DNA of 64,000 bases, taken from NCBI RefSeq assembly GCF_947490415.1, contig NZ_CANLGX010000001.1, positions 496,001-560,000 on the forward strand, given 5' to 3'. Both the position numbers and the translations under genes were made by a program. Of this stretch, positions 1-8,748 are shown one piece after another (position 1 is the first letter of the stretch; each line of letters starts with the position of its first letter). Under the pieces are notes generated by a model that saw only the letters and a list, made by a program, of their open reading frames with translations, searched no databases and was not told the DNA's origin. The stretch is from an uncultured Eudoraea sp. (GTDB taxonomy: Bacteria; Bacteroidota; Bacteroidia; Flavobacteriales; Flavobacteriaceae).

Positions 1-578
1 CTGAAGTTATGGTAATGTTGGTTGTATTGGTACTTTCCACATTCTGGAATCTGGTTTATGCTGTTGGCATAGGTCTTATCATTGCTTCTTTAATGTTTAT
101 GAAAAAAATTGGAGATCTTACCGCTCAACGGTCGGATGTTAAACCTTTACTTAAAGAAAAATCATGGGCAGATGAGAAGAACTTTCCTGAAAACCTAAAA
201 CAGGATGTTTTTATTAAACATCTAAAGGGTCCACTTTTTTTCGGAACTACGAGTGATTTTCTGCGGCTGGCGGAGCAAATTCCCAAAACAGCCAGGATAG
301 TTATCTTACGACTTGGCCGGATGCAATATATGGACCAATCGGGACTTTATGCAATGGAAGAAGTACTGCAAGAATTGAGGAAGAATGATATCATGCCTCT
401 TTTTGTAAATATTTTGGACCAGCCAAAATATATGATGGAGCGGATAGACATTATTCCAGATCTTGTTCCTAAGGAACATATTTTTAAAAAGTTTGATGAA
501 TGTGTTAAATGGATAGAGCAATGGGATATGGTTGACAAAGTAAAGAAAGATGGTTTTATCATAAATATGCCGCCTTGA
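1..578 (+). CDS. SulP-family anion permease, C-terminal part (5' end outside window)
   Basis: This is the end of a SulP/SLC26-type anion transporter, a family that carries sulfate, bicarbonate or related anions across the inner membrane. The frame is open from the window edge, so the start is missing. What remains is a last hydrophobic segment rich in V, L, I and G, a short linker, and a cytoplasmic STAS domain with the characteristic stretch RLGRMQYMDQSGL. The domain closes normally before the stop, so the 3' end is intact. The substrate cannot be told from this part. The ATG at 9 lies inside the membrane region and is not a real start. Confidence 0.85.
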   Translation, partial: EVMVMLVVLVLSTFWNLVYAVGIGLIIASLMFMKKIGDLTAQRSDVKPLLKEKSWADEKNFPENLKQDVFIKHLKGPLFFGTTSDFLRLAEQIPKTARIVILRLGRMQYMDQSGLYAMEEVLQELRKNDIMPLFVNILDQPKYMMERIDIIPDLVPKEHIFKKFDECVKWIEQWDMVDKVKKDGFIINMPP

Positions 579-645
579 TAGATAATTATTATAAATTTGC
601 CTTTTCTATTGCCTTTTGCTATGATTAGAAGGCTATTTATTAAAA

Positions 646-1671
646 ATGATGATGATAGACCAGCTGAAAAAGCACCTTACCGAAGTAAATGACTTCTCTT
701 CAGATAATGCTCAGGAAATTGAGGCTTTCCGAATTCAATATCTGGGAAAAAAGGGTCTCTTGAATCATTTCTTTTCCGAATTCAAAAATATCCCTGCCGA
801 GGACAAAAAAGAATTTGGTCAAACCATTAACGAACTTAAAAGTAAGGCAACTGAAAAGGTAAATACCCTTAAAAAAGCCATTGAACTTGGAAGCCAGGAA
901 AAAAGGATATATAATGATCTTACAAGACCTTCCGAGCCTATGGAACTCGGAGTGCGCCATCCTATTTCCATAGTAAAAAACCAAATCATAGATATTTTTT
1001 CCAGAATAGGTTTTAATGTTTCCGAGGGTCCTGAAATTGAAGATGACTGGCATAACTTCACTGCTTTAAACTTGCCGGAACACCATCCCGCCAGAGATAT
1101 GCAGGACACCTTTTTTATTCAAACTAATCCAGACGTGCTCTTGCGTACCCATACGTCTTCTGTTCAGGTGCGGTATATGGAAAACAACAAGCCACCAATC
1201 CGAACTATCTCTCCAGGCAGAGTATATAGAAATGAGGCAATTTCTGCCAGGTCGCATTGTTTTTTTCATCAGGTAGAAGGACTCTATATCGATAAGAAAG
1301 TATCCTTTGCAGATCTAAAGCAAACACTGCAGTTTTTTACCACAGAGCTTTTTGGGAAGTCCAAAATCAGGCTTCGTCCATCGTATTTTCCGTTCACAGA
1401 GCCTAGTGCTGAGGTAGATGTCTATTGGGGACTGGAAACAGAAACAGACTACAAGATGACTAAAGGAACTGGCTGGTTGGAAATAATGGGATGCGGTATG
1501 GTAGATCCGAATGTCTTAGATAATTGTGGGATTGATAGTAAAACCTATTCTGGTTTTGCTTTTGGAATGGGTATAGATCGCATCGCTTTGCTGCTTCATC
1601 AAATTTCAGATATCCGCTTGCTCAGTGAAAATGACGTAAGATTCCTAGAACAGTTTAAAAGTGCTTTTTAG
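646..1671 (+). CDS. pheS: Phenylalanyl-tRNA synthetase alpha subunit
   Basis: PheS carries the catalytic core of the alpha2-beta2 enzyme that charges tRNA-Phe with phenylalanine. The 341-residue length is normal for the family. An N-terminal coiled-coil tRNA-binding region (about residues 1-90) is followed by the class II synthetase fold. Motif 2 is seen in GRVYRNEAISARSHCFFHQVEG, with RNE and FHQVEG intact, and motif 3 in GFAFGMGIDRIALLLH. Three consecutive ATG codons (646, 649, 652) leave the exact start open. pheT is not adjacent, which is common in Bacteroidota. The gene converges on the CYTH gene, and I see no terminator between them. Confidence 0.96.
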   Translation: MMMIDQLKKHLTEVNDFSSDNAQEIEAFRIQYLGKKGLLNHFFSEFKNIPAEDKKEFGQTINELKSKATEKVNTLKKAIELGSQEKRIYNDLTRPSEPMELGVRHPISIVKNQIIDIFSRIGFNVSEGPEIEDDWHNFTALNLPEHHPARDMQDTFFIQTNPDVLLRTHTSSVQVRYMENNKPPIRTISPGRVYRNEAISARSHCFFHQVEGLYIDKKVSFADLKQTLQFFTTELFGKSKIRLRPSYFPFTEPSAEVDVYWGLETETDYKMTKGTGWLEIMGCGMVDPNVLDNCGIDSKTYSGFAFGMGIDRIALLLHQISDIRLLSENDVRFLEQFKSAF

Positions 1672-1698
1672 ATTGAGTCCTGTTTAATAATTTTCATT

Positions 1699-2172
1699 TC
1701 ACACTTTCCATTCTTTAAAAGGGCTTTTGCTTAACTGAGAGTTGTAATATTTGATATCCCCTGTTACCTCTAATCCAACCCAGGACGGCACTTCAATATT
1801 GTCCTCTTCTTTTTCAAATTCAATTTCTGCTATCACCAACCCCTGGTTTGAACCAAGAAATTCATCTACTTCAATTATATGGGTTCCTGTTCTCACAAAA
1901 TAGCGGATTTTCTCCAAAATTTCTTTTTCACATAGCTCTAAAAGTAGCTTAGCCTCCGGGGTTGGTATCTCTTTTTCCCATTCAAATCTGGTAGTGCCTG
2001 CAGAATTTGATCTGCCCTTCACAGTCAAAAAGGCTTTATCATCTGCTATTCTTATTCGCACTACTCTATCCGGATGTGAATTTAAAAACCCCTGAACAAT
2101 ATGTGACTTGGAAAAGGCTAAAGATCTATAATCCTTTGAATTCACCAGATACTTTCTTTCTATTTCTATCAT
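1699..2172 (-). CDS. CYTH-domain (triphosphate tunnel) protein
   Basis: A 157-residue single-domain protein of the CYTH/triphosphate tunnel metalloenzyme superfamily. It begins with the diagnostic ExExK motif (IEIERKYLV) and continues with alternating charged beta strands, for example VVRIRIADDKAFLTVKGR and HIIEVDEF. Characterised relatives hydrolyse tripolyphosphate or thiamine triphosphate, or act as class IV adenylate cyclases; the sequence alone does not decide between these. It is probably cytoplasmic, with no signal peptide. It lies 36 bp downstream of the NAD(P)-binding gene on the same strand and could be cotranscribed with it. Confidence 0.88.
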   Translation of the reverse strand: MIEIERKYLVNSKDYRSLAFSKSHIVQGFLNSHPDRVVRIRIADDKAFLTVKGRSNSAGTTRFEWEKEIPTPEAKLLLELCEKEILEKIRYFVRTGTHIIEVDEFLGSNQGLVIAEIEFEKEEDNIEVPSWVGLEVTGDIKYYNSQLSKSPFKEWKV

Positions 2173-2208
2173 ATTTGTTCAAACTTAAGCTTTAGATGTG
2201 GATAACTC

Positions 2209-2877
2209 TTAAGTTTCAATTTCTCCCAACTTTACGATCTCATCAGAAGGAATTTTAACTCTTTTATATGAATTATTTGCCAGCCATACCATACAACGGG
2301 CTATTGTTTGAGGATATATAGATCTGTATTTCCTAAATGGTCCTACTAAAATAGCATTCAAAATAAGAAAGGCTTTCTTTGCAAGCCATTCCCCGGGCCT
2401 TTTCTCCTCCCTATAACCCCCAATAAGTGATGGCTGTAAAATATGAATTTTTGGAATTTTCTTAGAAACCACAGCATTTTCCATTTGCCCCTTTAGTTTA
2501 TTATAAAAAACATTGCTTTCAGCGTTTGCTCCTAATGCAGAAATTACAACAAATGTTCTTATTTTGTTTTTTTTACACAATTCTGCAGCGCTGACAGGAA
2601 TGCCGTAGTCAATTTTTTTATAAAGGTCTTTATCCGGGGTTTTAGCCTTGGTAGTTCCTATACAGCAAAAAACTTCATCTGCCAGGAAATCACTCTCGTA
2701 ATCGGATAATTCTAGCAGGTCAATCAAGTGCTCCTGCAGCTTTTCATCCTTTATTCCAACTGTTTTCCTCGAAAATAATTTTATTTTCTTATACCGCTCG
2801 TCATTTAGAAGCATGTGCAATAGAATGCTTCCGCATAAGCCGGTAGCTCCTAATATAATTGCTGTTTTTTGTCCCAT
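2209..2877 (-). CDS. NAD(P)H-binding short-chain protein (HTATIP2/atypical SDR-like)
   Basis: A 222-residue Rossmann-fold protein. The N-terminal GATGLCGS glycine motif binds the dinucleotide. CCIGTTKAK and FVVISALGA follow, and a YNKLKGQME segment provides the YxxxK pair of atypical short-chain dehydrogenases. It resembles the HTATIP2/oxidoreductase group, whose substrates are mostly unknown. No signal peptide is present. It is divergent from dinB with only a 33-bp gap between the chosen starts, and the two promoters appear to be packed back to back. Confidence 0.8.
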   Translation of the reverse strand: MGQKTAIILGATGLCGSILLHMLLNDERYKKIKLFSRKTVGIKDEKLQEHLIDLLELSDYESDFLADEVFCCIGTTKAKTPDKDLYKKIDYGIPVSAAELCKKNKIRTFVVISALGANAESNVFYNKLKGQMENAVVSKKIPKIHILQPSLIGGYREEKRPGEWLAKKAFLILNAILVGPFRKYRSIYPQTIARCMVWLANNSYKRVKIPSDEIVKLGEIET

Positions 2878-2888
2878 TTCAATTAGAC

Positions 2889-2907
2889 TAAATATACCTT
2901 AAATTTG
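2889..2907. promoter_or_regulatory. Back-to-back -7 boxes for the NAD(P)-binding gene (-) and dinB (+)
   Basis: A perfect TAAATTTG box (TAnnTTTG) lies at 2900-2907 on the plus strand. TATATTTA (7 of 8 matches) lies on the minus strand at 2889-2896. Only 3 nt separate them, so polymerase could probably not occupy both at once. No clear TTG -33 element was found for either. Confidence 0.45.
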
Positions 2908-2910
2908 AAT

Positions 2911-4011
2911 ATGCACAATGATTTCCCTTTACGAAAAATAATACATGTAGACATGGATGCATTTTATGCCTCGGTTGAGCAATTGGATAATAGTGAGCTT
3001 AGGGGTAAGCCAGTTGCAGTGGGTGGGAGTGAAAAAAGAGGGGTGGTATCTGCTGCAAGCTACGAGGCTCGAAAATATGGGGTGAAAAGTGCGATGAGCG
3101 GATATTTGGCAAGGCAAAATTGTCCGCATATTATATTTGTAAAACCACGATTTTACAGATACAAAGAGGTATCGCAACAAATTCGTGAAATCTTCCTGGA
3201 CTATACGGATTTGGTGGAGCCACTTTCATTGGATGAAGCTTATCTGGATGTTACGATGAATAAAAAGGGTAACCCTTCCGCCACCCTAATTGCCCAGGAA
3301 ATAAGGCAGAGAATTTTTAATGAATTAGGCTTAACCGCTTCGGCAGGAATATCTATTAACAAATTTGTAGCCAAAATTGCCAGCGACTATAACAAACCCA
3401 ATGGACAAAAAACAGTAAATCCTGAGGAAGTATTTCAATTCCTCGAGGATCTAGAAATAAGAAAGTTTTACGGTGTTGGCAAAGTCACTGCTGATAAAAT
3501 GTATAAACTGGGTATTTTCACTGGGAAAGATTTGAAAAGCAAATCACTGGAATTTTTGGAAGAACATTTCGGAAAGAGCGGAGCTCATTATTACCATGTA
3601 GTAAGAGGTATTCATGATAGTGCTGTCAAGGCGGAACGGATTCCTAAATCCGTAGGTGCCGAACGAACTTTTAGTGAAAACCTTAGTAGTGAGATTTTCA
3701 TGTTAGAACGATTAGATCATATTGCCAAGGAACTGGAAGACAGGTTAAAGAAATCGGAAATAGCAGGTAAAACAATAACCTTAAAGATAAAATATAGTGA
3801 TTTTAGTCTCCAAACACGAAGCAAAACTTTACCCTATTTCGTAGCAGGTAAAGATCTAATATTAGAAACCGCCAAAGAGTTATTATATCAGGAAAAAATG
3901 GAAAATTCGGTTCGCTTATTGGGTATTTCGCTTGCTAATTTGAATACGGACATCAGGGAAACGGATAAGATGAAAGATGTTGTAACAGTTCAACTCAGGT
4001 TTGATTTCTAA
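2911..4011 (+). CDS. dinB: DNA polymerase IV
   Basis: Y-family translesion polymerase of 366 residues, able to synthesise past DNA damage at the cost of fidelity. The catalytic fingerprint is complete: HVDMDAFYASVEQ at the N terminus, the steric SYEARKYGVKSAM region, and PLSLDEAYLDVT with the second acidic pair. Helix-hairpin-helix and little-finger regions follow. A longer frame opens at a TTG at 2905, but that TTG is part of the TAAATTTG promoter box, so I start at ATG 2911. That leaves a leader of a few bases at most. A C-terminal beta-clamp-binding peptide is plausible (VTVQLRFDF) but not proven. Confidence 0.93.
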   Translation: MHNDFPLRKIIHVDMDAFYASVEQLDNSELRGKPVAVGGSEKRGVVSAASYEARKYGVKSAMSGYLARQNCPHIIFVKPRFYRYKEVSQQIREIFLDYTDLVEPLSLDEAYLDVTMNKKGNPSATLIAQEIRQRIFNELGLTASAGISINKFVAKIASDYNKPNGQKTVNPEEVFQFLEDLEIRKFYGVGKVTADKMYKLGIFTGKDLKSKSLEFLEEHFGKSGAHYYHVVRGIHDSAVKAERIPKSVGAERTFSENLSSEIFMLERLDHIAKELEDRLKKSEIAGKTITLKIKYSDFSLQTRSKTLPYFVAGKDLILETAKELLYQEKMENSVRLLGISLANLNTDIRETDKMKDVVTVQLRFDF

Positions 4012-4322
4012 TTTACCACCTAATTTCTTCTTATTTATCCTGTCAAAAATCCCCTTTTTAAAGAACATACTTTATCATTAATTAGCAGTCTTACCAATAG
4101 AAAATAAAAAAAATTTGTTTATAGTTAAGAAATAAAAATAGCCCTGTTCGCTTCAATTATTAAACAAAACTGTTAATAAGCACTGTAAATTTTACCACTC
4201 AAATATCTTTTAGTACTCTTGATGTAAATTGCTATAAAAAAGAACACCTTTTTTAATGGTCTTCCTGGCTTATTATTTAAACATGCCAGGAATTCTTTAA
4301 TTATGTTTTTAATTTTTAAACA
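4012..4322. other. 311-bp AT-rich intergenic region
   Basis: Apart from the inverted repeat at 4262-4292 I see no gene, RNA or convincing promoter here. The region is strongly AT-rich and has no TAnnTTTG match that I could defend. Confidence 0.5.
4262..4292. repeat. Inverted repeat upstream of the arylsulfatase
   Basis: TTCCTGGC at 4262-4269 and GCCAGGAA at 4285-4292 form perfect 8-bp arms around a 15-nt AT-rich spacer, 57 nt before the chosen sulfatase start. The GC-rich arms stand out from the surrounding AT-rich DNA. This could be an operator dyad for a regulator, or a leader hairpin. Confidence 0.5.
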
Positions 4323-4349
4323 ATGATTAGAAATGAAAATAACTATAAA

Positions 4350-6686
4350 ATGAAAATAAAACTGAACCTAATTTTATTCGTACCCATTCTTTTCTTCCTT
4401 ATAGGGTGTAGCGAATCGCAACAAAATTCTGAATCCGAAAAAGAATCTCAAGTTGAGTTCAAAGGAAAAATTGCCAAAACATATGAAGAATCTGTTGAAG
4501 CTTGGCCTGAGAAAAAAAGACCTCCGAAAGATGCCCCTAACGTTATCATCTTCTTGCTAGATGATGTCGGTTTTGCGCAAGTTGGAAGTTTCGGTGGATT
4601 AATTGAAACACCAAACATTGATCAATTAGCTGATAACGGATTACGTTATAATAATTTTCACACCACCGCATTATGTTCCCCATCCAGAGCTACACTCATG
4701 GCAGGTAGAAATCCTCATATGATTGGGTTGGGTAGTCATGCACTTACAGCCATGGGATTTCCCGGCTATAACGCGATTGTGCCTCCATCTGCTAAATCAG
4801 TTGCAAATTATCTTGAAGAGGAAGGTTATGTAAATTATGCACTTGGGAAATGGGATCATACTCCTTTATATGAAGTTTCGCAAGTGGGCCCATTTGATCG
4901 TTGGCCAAGTGATGAAGGATTTGCGCATGCTTATACTTTTATGGCTGCAGATGTTCATCAATTTATACCAGTGATGTGGGACGATCATCATCCTGAGCCA
5001 TACAGAAAAGCCGATCACCTTGATAAGGATTTAGCTGATAGGGCTATAGAATGGATAACCGGTCATAAGTCATTGGACAAGGATCTACCGTTTATGATGC
5101 TATGGGCTTCTGGATCAATGCATTCACCTCACCATGCTCCGGATGAATATATTGCCAAGTATAAAGGCAAATTTGACATGGGTTGGGATAAAGCCAGGGA
5201 AATGATTCTTGAAAATCAGAAAAAGTTGGGTGTCGCCCCTGGAAATACAAAGCTCTCCGCCAGAATAGCAGAAATTCCAGCTTGGGATTCTTTAAATGAT
5301 GATGAAAAAAAAATGTATGCTAAGCAAATGGAAGTTTTTGCAGCTCAAATGGATCATGTGGATCATCAGATTGGTAGGGTAATTGAGACCCTAAAGAGAA
5401 TCGGAGAATTTGATAATACCTTGATTATGGTCACTGCAGATAATGGAGCTTCGGGAGAAGGTGGACTTGCAGGTACATTTAATGAAACCTATGTCTTAAA
5501 TGGAATGCAAACCCCTTTTGATGCTAATATGAGGAATTATGATAATTGGGGACAATGGGATAGTTATCCACATTATCATGCTGGTTGGGCAATGGCAGGA
5601 AACACTCCATTTCCGTATTTTAAACAATCAGAACACAGAGGAGGCCAACAAGATGCGTTAGTGGTTCACTGGCCGAACGGAATAAAGTCAAAAGGAGAAG
5701 TCAGAAGCCAATATCATCATATCAGTGACATTGCGCCTACCATTATGGAGGCAGTTGGAGTTGAAAGACCAGATGAATACCATGGAATAGAACAACAACC
5801 CTTCACTGGTGTATCTATGAATTACTCTTTTGATAATGCTGATGCACCAAATGCTAAAAAGCGCCAGTATTACGAAATGTTTGGCAACAGAGCCATATGG
5901 GTAGATGGATGGAAAGCTGTTACCTTGCATGCTAATAGAATGCCATGGGATGTTAACTTAGTTGCGCCATTTGAAGATGATGTGTGGGAGCTATATCACG
6001 TCGCAGAGGATTTTTCTGAAAGCAAGGATCTTGCGGAAGAATTTCCAGAAAAATTAGAAGAGCTTAAGAAAATATTCGAGGAAGAAGCATGGGCAAATCA
6101 AGTTTACCCCATGTATGACGATATGCTGGCGAGATTAAATGCAGTTAACTATGTTCTTTTTGGGGATAAGAAGGAGTTCACCTATTATGCTCCCGGAGCC
6201 GTCCGCATAGCGGAAAAAGCATCTGTTCCTGTTAAAGGCAGATCACATAAAATTGAAACCACCATCGACCTAAAAGGAGATGAAAAGGGCGTAATTGTTG
6301 CCTGTGGTGGTATGACCGGTGGATATACTATGTACATAAAGGGTGGCAAGCTACACTTTGATTATAACTTCCTGGACGGTGTACATTATCATTTAACATC
6401 TCCTAAATTACCGACAGGGCAAACCGATCTGAAATTCAATTTTATTCTTGACAGATCAAAGATAGATGGAACACTTAAACCTTGGTCAGGAACAGGTGAA
6501 CTCTATGTGAATGGTGAAAAAGTTGATGAGGATTATTTTGAAATGATGCATATATCCACCTATTCGCTTGCTGAAACATTTGATGTCGGAATGGATTCCG
6601 GGACACAAGTTGACAAGGATTATGAAGGTGATCCTTTTACGTTTACAGGAATTTTGGATCGAGTAATCATAACACTGACCGACTAA
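4350..6686 (+). CDS. Lipoprotein arylsulfatase (type I, formylglycine-dependent)
   Basis: A 778-residue secreted sulfatase that hydrolyses sulfate esters. Its N terminus is a lipoprotein signal ending in the lipobox LIGC (Cys 20 from the chosen start), so it is probably tethered to a membrane. The metal-binding VIIFLLDDVG and the modification motif CSPSRATLMAGR (Cys about 109, converted to formylglycine) are intact, as is the later TADNGASGEGG. After the alkaline-phosphatase-type fold, roughly the last 170 residues form a beta-rich tail. An upstream ATG at 4323 would add nine residues before the signal. No sulfatase-maturating enzyme, permease or other sulfatase is nearby, so the substrate is unknown. 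Confidence 0.9.
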   Translation: MKIKLNLILFVPILFFLIGCSESQQNSESEKESQVEFKGKIAKTYEESVEAWPEKKRPPKDAPNVIIFLLDDVGFAQVGSFGGLIETPNIDQLADNGLRYNNFHTTALCSPSRATLMAGRNPHMIGLGSHALTAMGFPGYNAIVPPSAKSVANYLEEEGYVNYALGKWDHTPLYEVSQVGPFDRWPSDEGFAHAYTFMAADVHQFIPVMWDDHHPEPYRKADHLDKDLADRAIEWITGHKSLDKDLPFMMLWASGSMHSPHHAPDEYIAKYKGKFDMGWDKAREMILENQKKLGVAPGNTKLSARIAEIPAWDSLNDDEKKMYAKQMEVFAAQMDHVDHQIGRVIETLKRIGEFDNTLIMVTADNGASGEGGLAGTFNETYVLNGMQTPFDANMRNYDNWGQWDSYPHYHAGWAMAGNTPFPYFKQSEHRGGQQDALVVHWPNGIKSKGEVRSQYHHISDIAPTIMEAVGVERPDEYHGIEQQPFTGVSMNYSFDNADAPNAKKRQYYEMFGNRAIWVDGWKAVTLHANRMPWDVNLVAPFEDDVWELYHVAEDFSESKDLAEEFPEKLEELKKIFEEEAWANQVYPMYDDMLARLNAVNYVLFGDKKEFTYYAPGAVRIAEKASVPVKGRSHKIETTIDLKGDEKGVIVACGGMTGGYTMYIKGGKLHFDYNFLDGVHYHLTSPKLPTGQTDLKFNFILDRSKIDGTLKPWSGTGELYVNGEKVDEDYFEMMHISTYSLAETFDVGMDSGTQVDKDYEGDPFTFTGILDRVIITLTD

Positions 6687-6703
6687 TCACTATTTACAAC
6701 ATT

Positions 6704-6733
6704 GTCTAGAGGGCATTATTATGCCCTTTAGAC
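6704..6733 (+). other. Strong hairpin between the sulfatase and PAS genes, no U-tract
   Basis: GTCTAGAGGGCAT (6704-6716) pairs over 13 bp, with one G.U, with ATGCCCTTTAGAC (6721-6733) around the 4-nt loop TATT. The bases that follow (TAACAGATAG) contain no T-run, so this is not a canonical intrinsic terminator. It may stabilise or process the mRNA, or uncouple the two genes. Confidence 0.6.
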
Positions 6734-6748
6734 TAACAGATAGAGTAT

Positions 6749-7270
6749 ATGAAAGAACTAAACAATTATGACAGAGCAGCGTCTAAGTTCTATACCAATA
6801 AAAAGCTAAATAGCTTTCCAATATCTTCCTGGGATCATTCAGGGCCTAATTTTGATCAGATTTGCAGAGATTTTGATGATCTTAGATTTCTAAAAAACCT
6901 TGCTCAAGCTAACCGTTGGTCATACAGGAACTCTTTTAATGAGGAACTCTTAGATAAAGAAGAAGTTATCCTTGTAACAGATCCTGAATTAAAAATTGTC
7001 TATGCCACGAATAATGTTTTTAATATGAACGGTTATACCCTAAATGAGATTAAGGGTAAAACTCCGAGAATTTTTCAGGGTGAAGAGACCAGCAGGGAAG
7101 TTAGCGCAACCATAGGAAAAGCTGTTAAAAACAAGAAGCCTTTTGAAGCAATAGTAGTTAATTACAGAAGAGATGGCTCAACTTACAACTGTTGGATTAA
7201 AGGCGAACCCATTTTCAACAAAAAGGGTAAGATTGTAAACTTTATTGCTTTCGAGCGAGAAGTGGCTTAA
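6749..7270 (+). CDS. Single-domain LOV-like PAS protein lacking the adduct cysteine
   Basis: A 173-residue protein with an N-terminal extension of about 70 residues and one PAS domain (about 72-172), and no kinase or other output domain. The PAS core follows the LOV pattern closely: NGYTLNEIKGKTPRIFQG (94-111) and NYRRDGSTYNCW (138-149), with the flavin-contacting Gln110, Asn138 and Asn147 positions kept. The photoactive cysteine of the LOV motif GxNCRFLQG is proline here (Pro106). Flavin binding without adduct chemistry, or another ligand, is possible. It lies 62 bp after the sulfatase, separated by a strong hairpin. Confidence 0.82.
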   Translation: MKELNNYDRAASKFYTNKKLNSFPISSWDHSGPNFDQICRDFDDLRFLKNLAQANRWSYRNSFNEELLDKEEVILVTDPELKIVYATNNVFNMNGYTLNEIKGKTPRIFQGEETSREVSATIGKAVKNKKPFEAIVVNYRRDGSTYNCWIKGEPIFNKKGKIVNFIAFEREVA

Positions 7271-7301
7271 AATATTCTAATAAATTATTCTGAAAATAGG
7301 T

Positions 7302-8744
7302 CTAGAAGCTACATGTTTCAATTTCTGTAACCCTTAGAGTATTTACCATACCCTTGCTCTTTATTGGCATTGCAGCCAAACTTATAAGCATATCACCGAC
7401 GTCTAAAAAACCTTTTTTACAAGCAATGCTGTTTACATCTTCAATGGTCTCGTCTGTTGAAACAAATTTATCATAATAAAATGTTTTAACTCCCCAAAGC
7501 AGGTTTAGCTGGGTTAATATTCGTCTGTTAGAGGTAAATACCAATATATGAGCACTTGGTCGCCATGCTGAAATTTGGAAAGCTGTATAACCACTGTTGG
7601 TCAGTGTAGATATGGCTTTTGCTTTAATTTCATTCGCCATAATGGCCGCATGATAACAAACAGATTTGGTAATATACCTTTTTGTGCGAATATGTGGTGG
7701 TTCCTGAGGAACTTGAATTAAATCAGATCCTTCAACACTATGCAGGATACTGGCCATTTTTTGTATAACTTCAACCGGATAATTTCCTACAGAAGTCTCC
7801 CCCGAAAGCATTACCGCATCTGCCCCATCCATTACAGAGTTTGCCACATCATTAACCTCAGCCCTTGTAGGCGTAAGGGAGGTAATCATAGTTTCCATCA
7901 TTTGAGTGGCGATAATTACAGGAATCCTTGCTCTTTTCGCTCTCAGCACCAATTTCTTCTGGATAAGTGGCACTTCCTGAGCGGGAACTTCCACTCCTAA
8001 GTCTCCTCGTGCAACCATAATCCCATCACAATAAGAAACAATTTTGTCAATATTTTTTACTGCTTCTGGTTTTTCAATCTTTGCAATAATTGGAATCTTG
8101 TATTTAGAGTGTTCTCTGATTAAGTTTTGAAGGTCAATAAGATCCTGACTAAATCTTACAAAAGACAAGGCAATCCAATCTACATCGAGAGATATTGCGA
8201 AAATAGCATCTTCAATATCCTTTTCAGTAAGAGCAGGTAAGCTAATGTTTGTGTTTGGCAGGTTTACTCCTTTTTTCGATTTCAATGGACCTCCCTGAAT
8301 TACTTTCGCCTTTACCTCATTCTCCCTATTCGTGGTAAGGACTTCAAACATCAGTTTTCCGTCGTCTAGCAAAATACGCTCCCCAGGGTTTACATCTTTT
8401 GGAAAGCTCGAATAATTCATATAAACTTTTTCGGCATTTCCTTCAAATGGTTCACCAGTTACAAAAGTAATTTCGTCTCCTGGTACGACAATAACTTCAC
8501 CCCCCATAACCCCAACTCTTAATTTCGGGCCTTGTAAGTCGGCAAGAATGGCCGTATACATTCCCAATTCCTCGTTAAGTGAACGAATCATTTCAACGCG
8601 CTGGGAAACATCTTCATAATCTGCATGGGAAAAATTAATTCTAAAGACATCCACTCCGGATACTATCATCTCCTTTAGGACCTCTCTTTTACTCGTTGCC
8701 GGCCCCAAGGTGGCTACAATTTTTGTCTTTTTTGTATTAGGCAT
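7302..8744 (-). CDS. pyk: Pyruvate kinase
   Basis: This glycolytic enzyme converts phosphoenolpyruvate and ADP to pyruvate and ATP. The 480-residue length is normal. Visible motifs are KIVATLGPAT at the N terminus, the Lys/Mg region IPIIAKIEKPEAVKNID, MVARGDLGVEVP, and the family block PTRAEVNDVANSVMDGADA followed by SGETSVGNYP. The C-terminal alpha/beta domain is present. It is the last gene of a five-gene minus-strand cluster (acpP, fabF, rnc, IPExxxVDY, pyk), 4 nt after the preceding gene, so translation may be coupled. Confidence 0.97.
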   Translation of the reverse strand: MPNTKKTKIVATLGPATSKREVLKEMIVSGVDVFRINFSHADYEDVSQRVEMIRSLNEELGMYTAILADLQGPKLRVGVMGGEVIVVPGDEITFVTGEPFEGNAEKVYMNYSSFPKDVNPGERILLDDGKLMFEVLTTNRENEVKAKVIQGGPLKSKKGVNLPNTNISLPALTEKDIEDAIFAISLDVDWIALSFVRFSQDLIDLQNLIREHSKYKIPIIAKIEKPEAVKNIDKIVSYCDGIMVARGDLGVEVPAQEVPLIQKKLVLRAKRARIPVIIATQMMETMITSLTPTRAEVNDVANSVMDGADAVMLSGETSVGNYPVEVIQKMASILHSVEGSDLIQVPQEPPHIRTKRYITKSVCYHAAIMANEIKAKAISTLTNSGYTAFQISAWRPSAHILVFTSNRRILTQLNLLWGVKTFYYDKFVSTDETIEDVNSIACKKGFLDVGDMLISLAAMPIKSKGMVNTLRVTEIETCSF

Positions 8745-8748
8745 ACTG

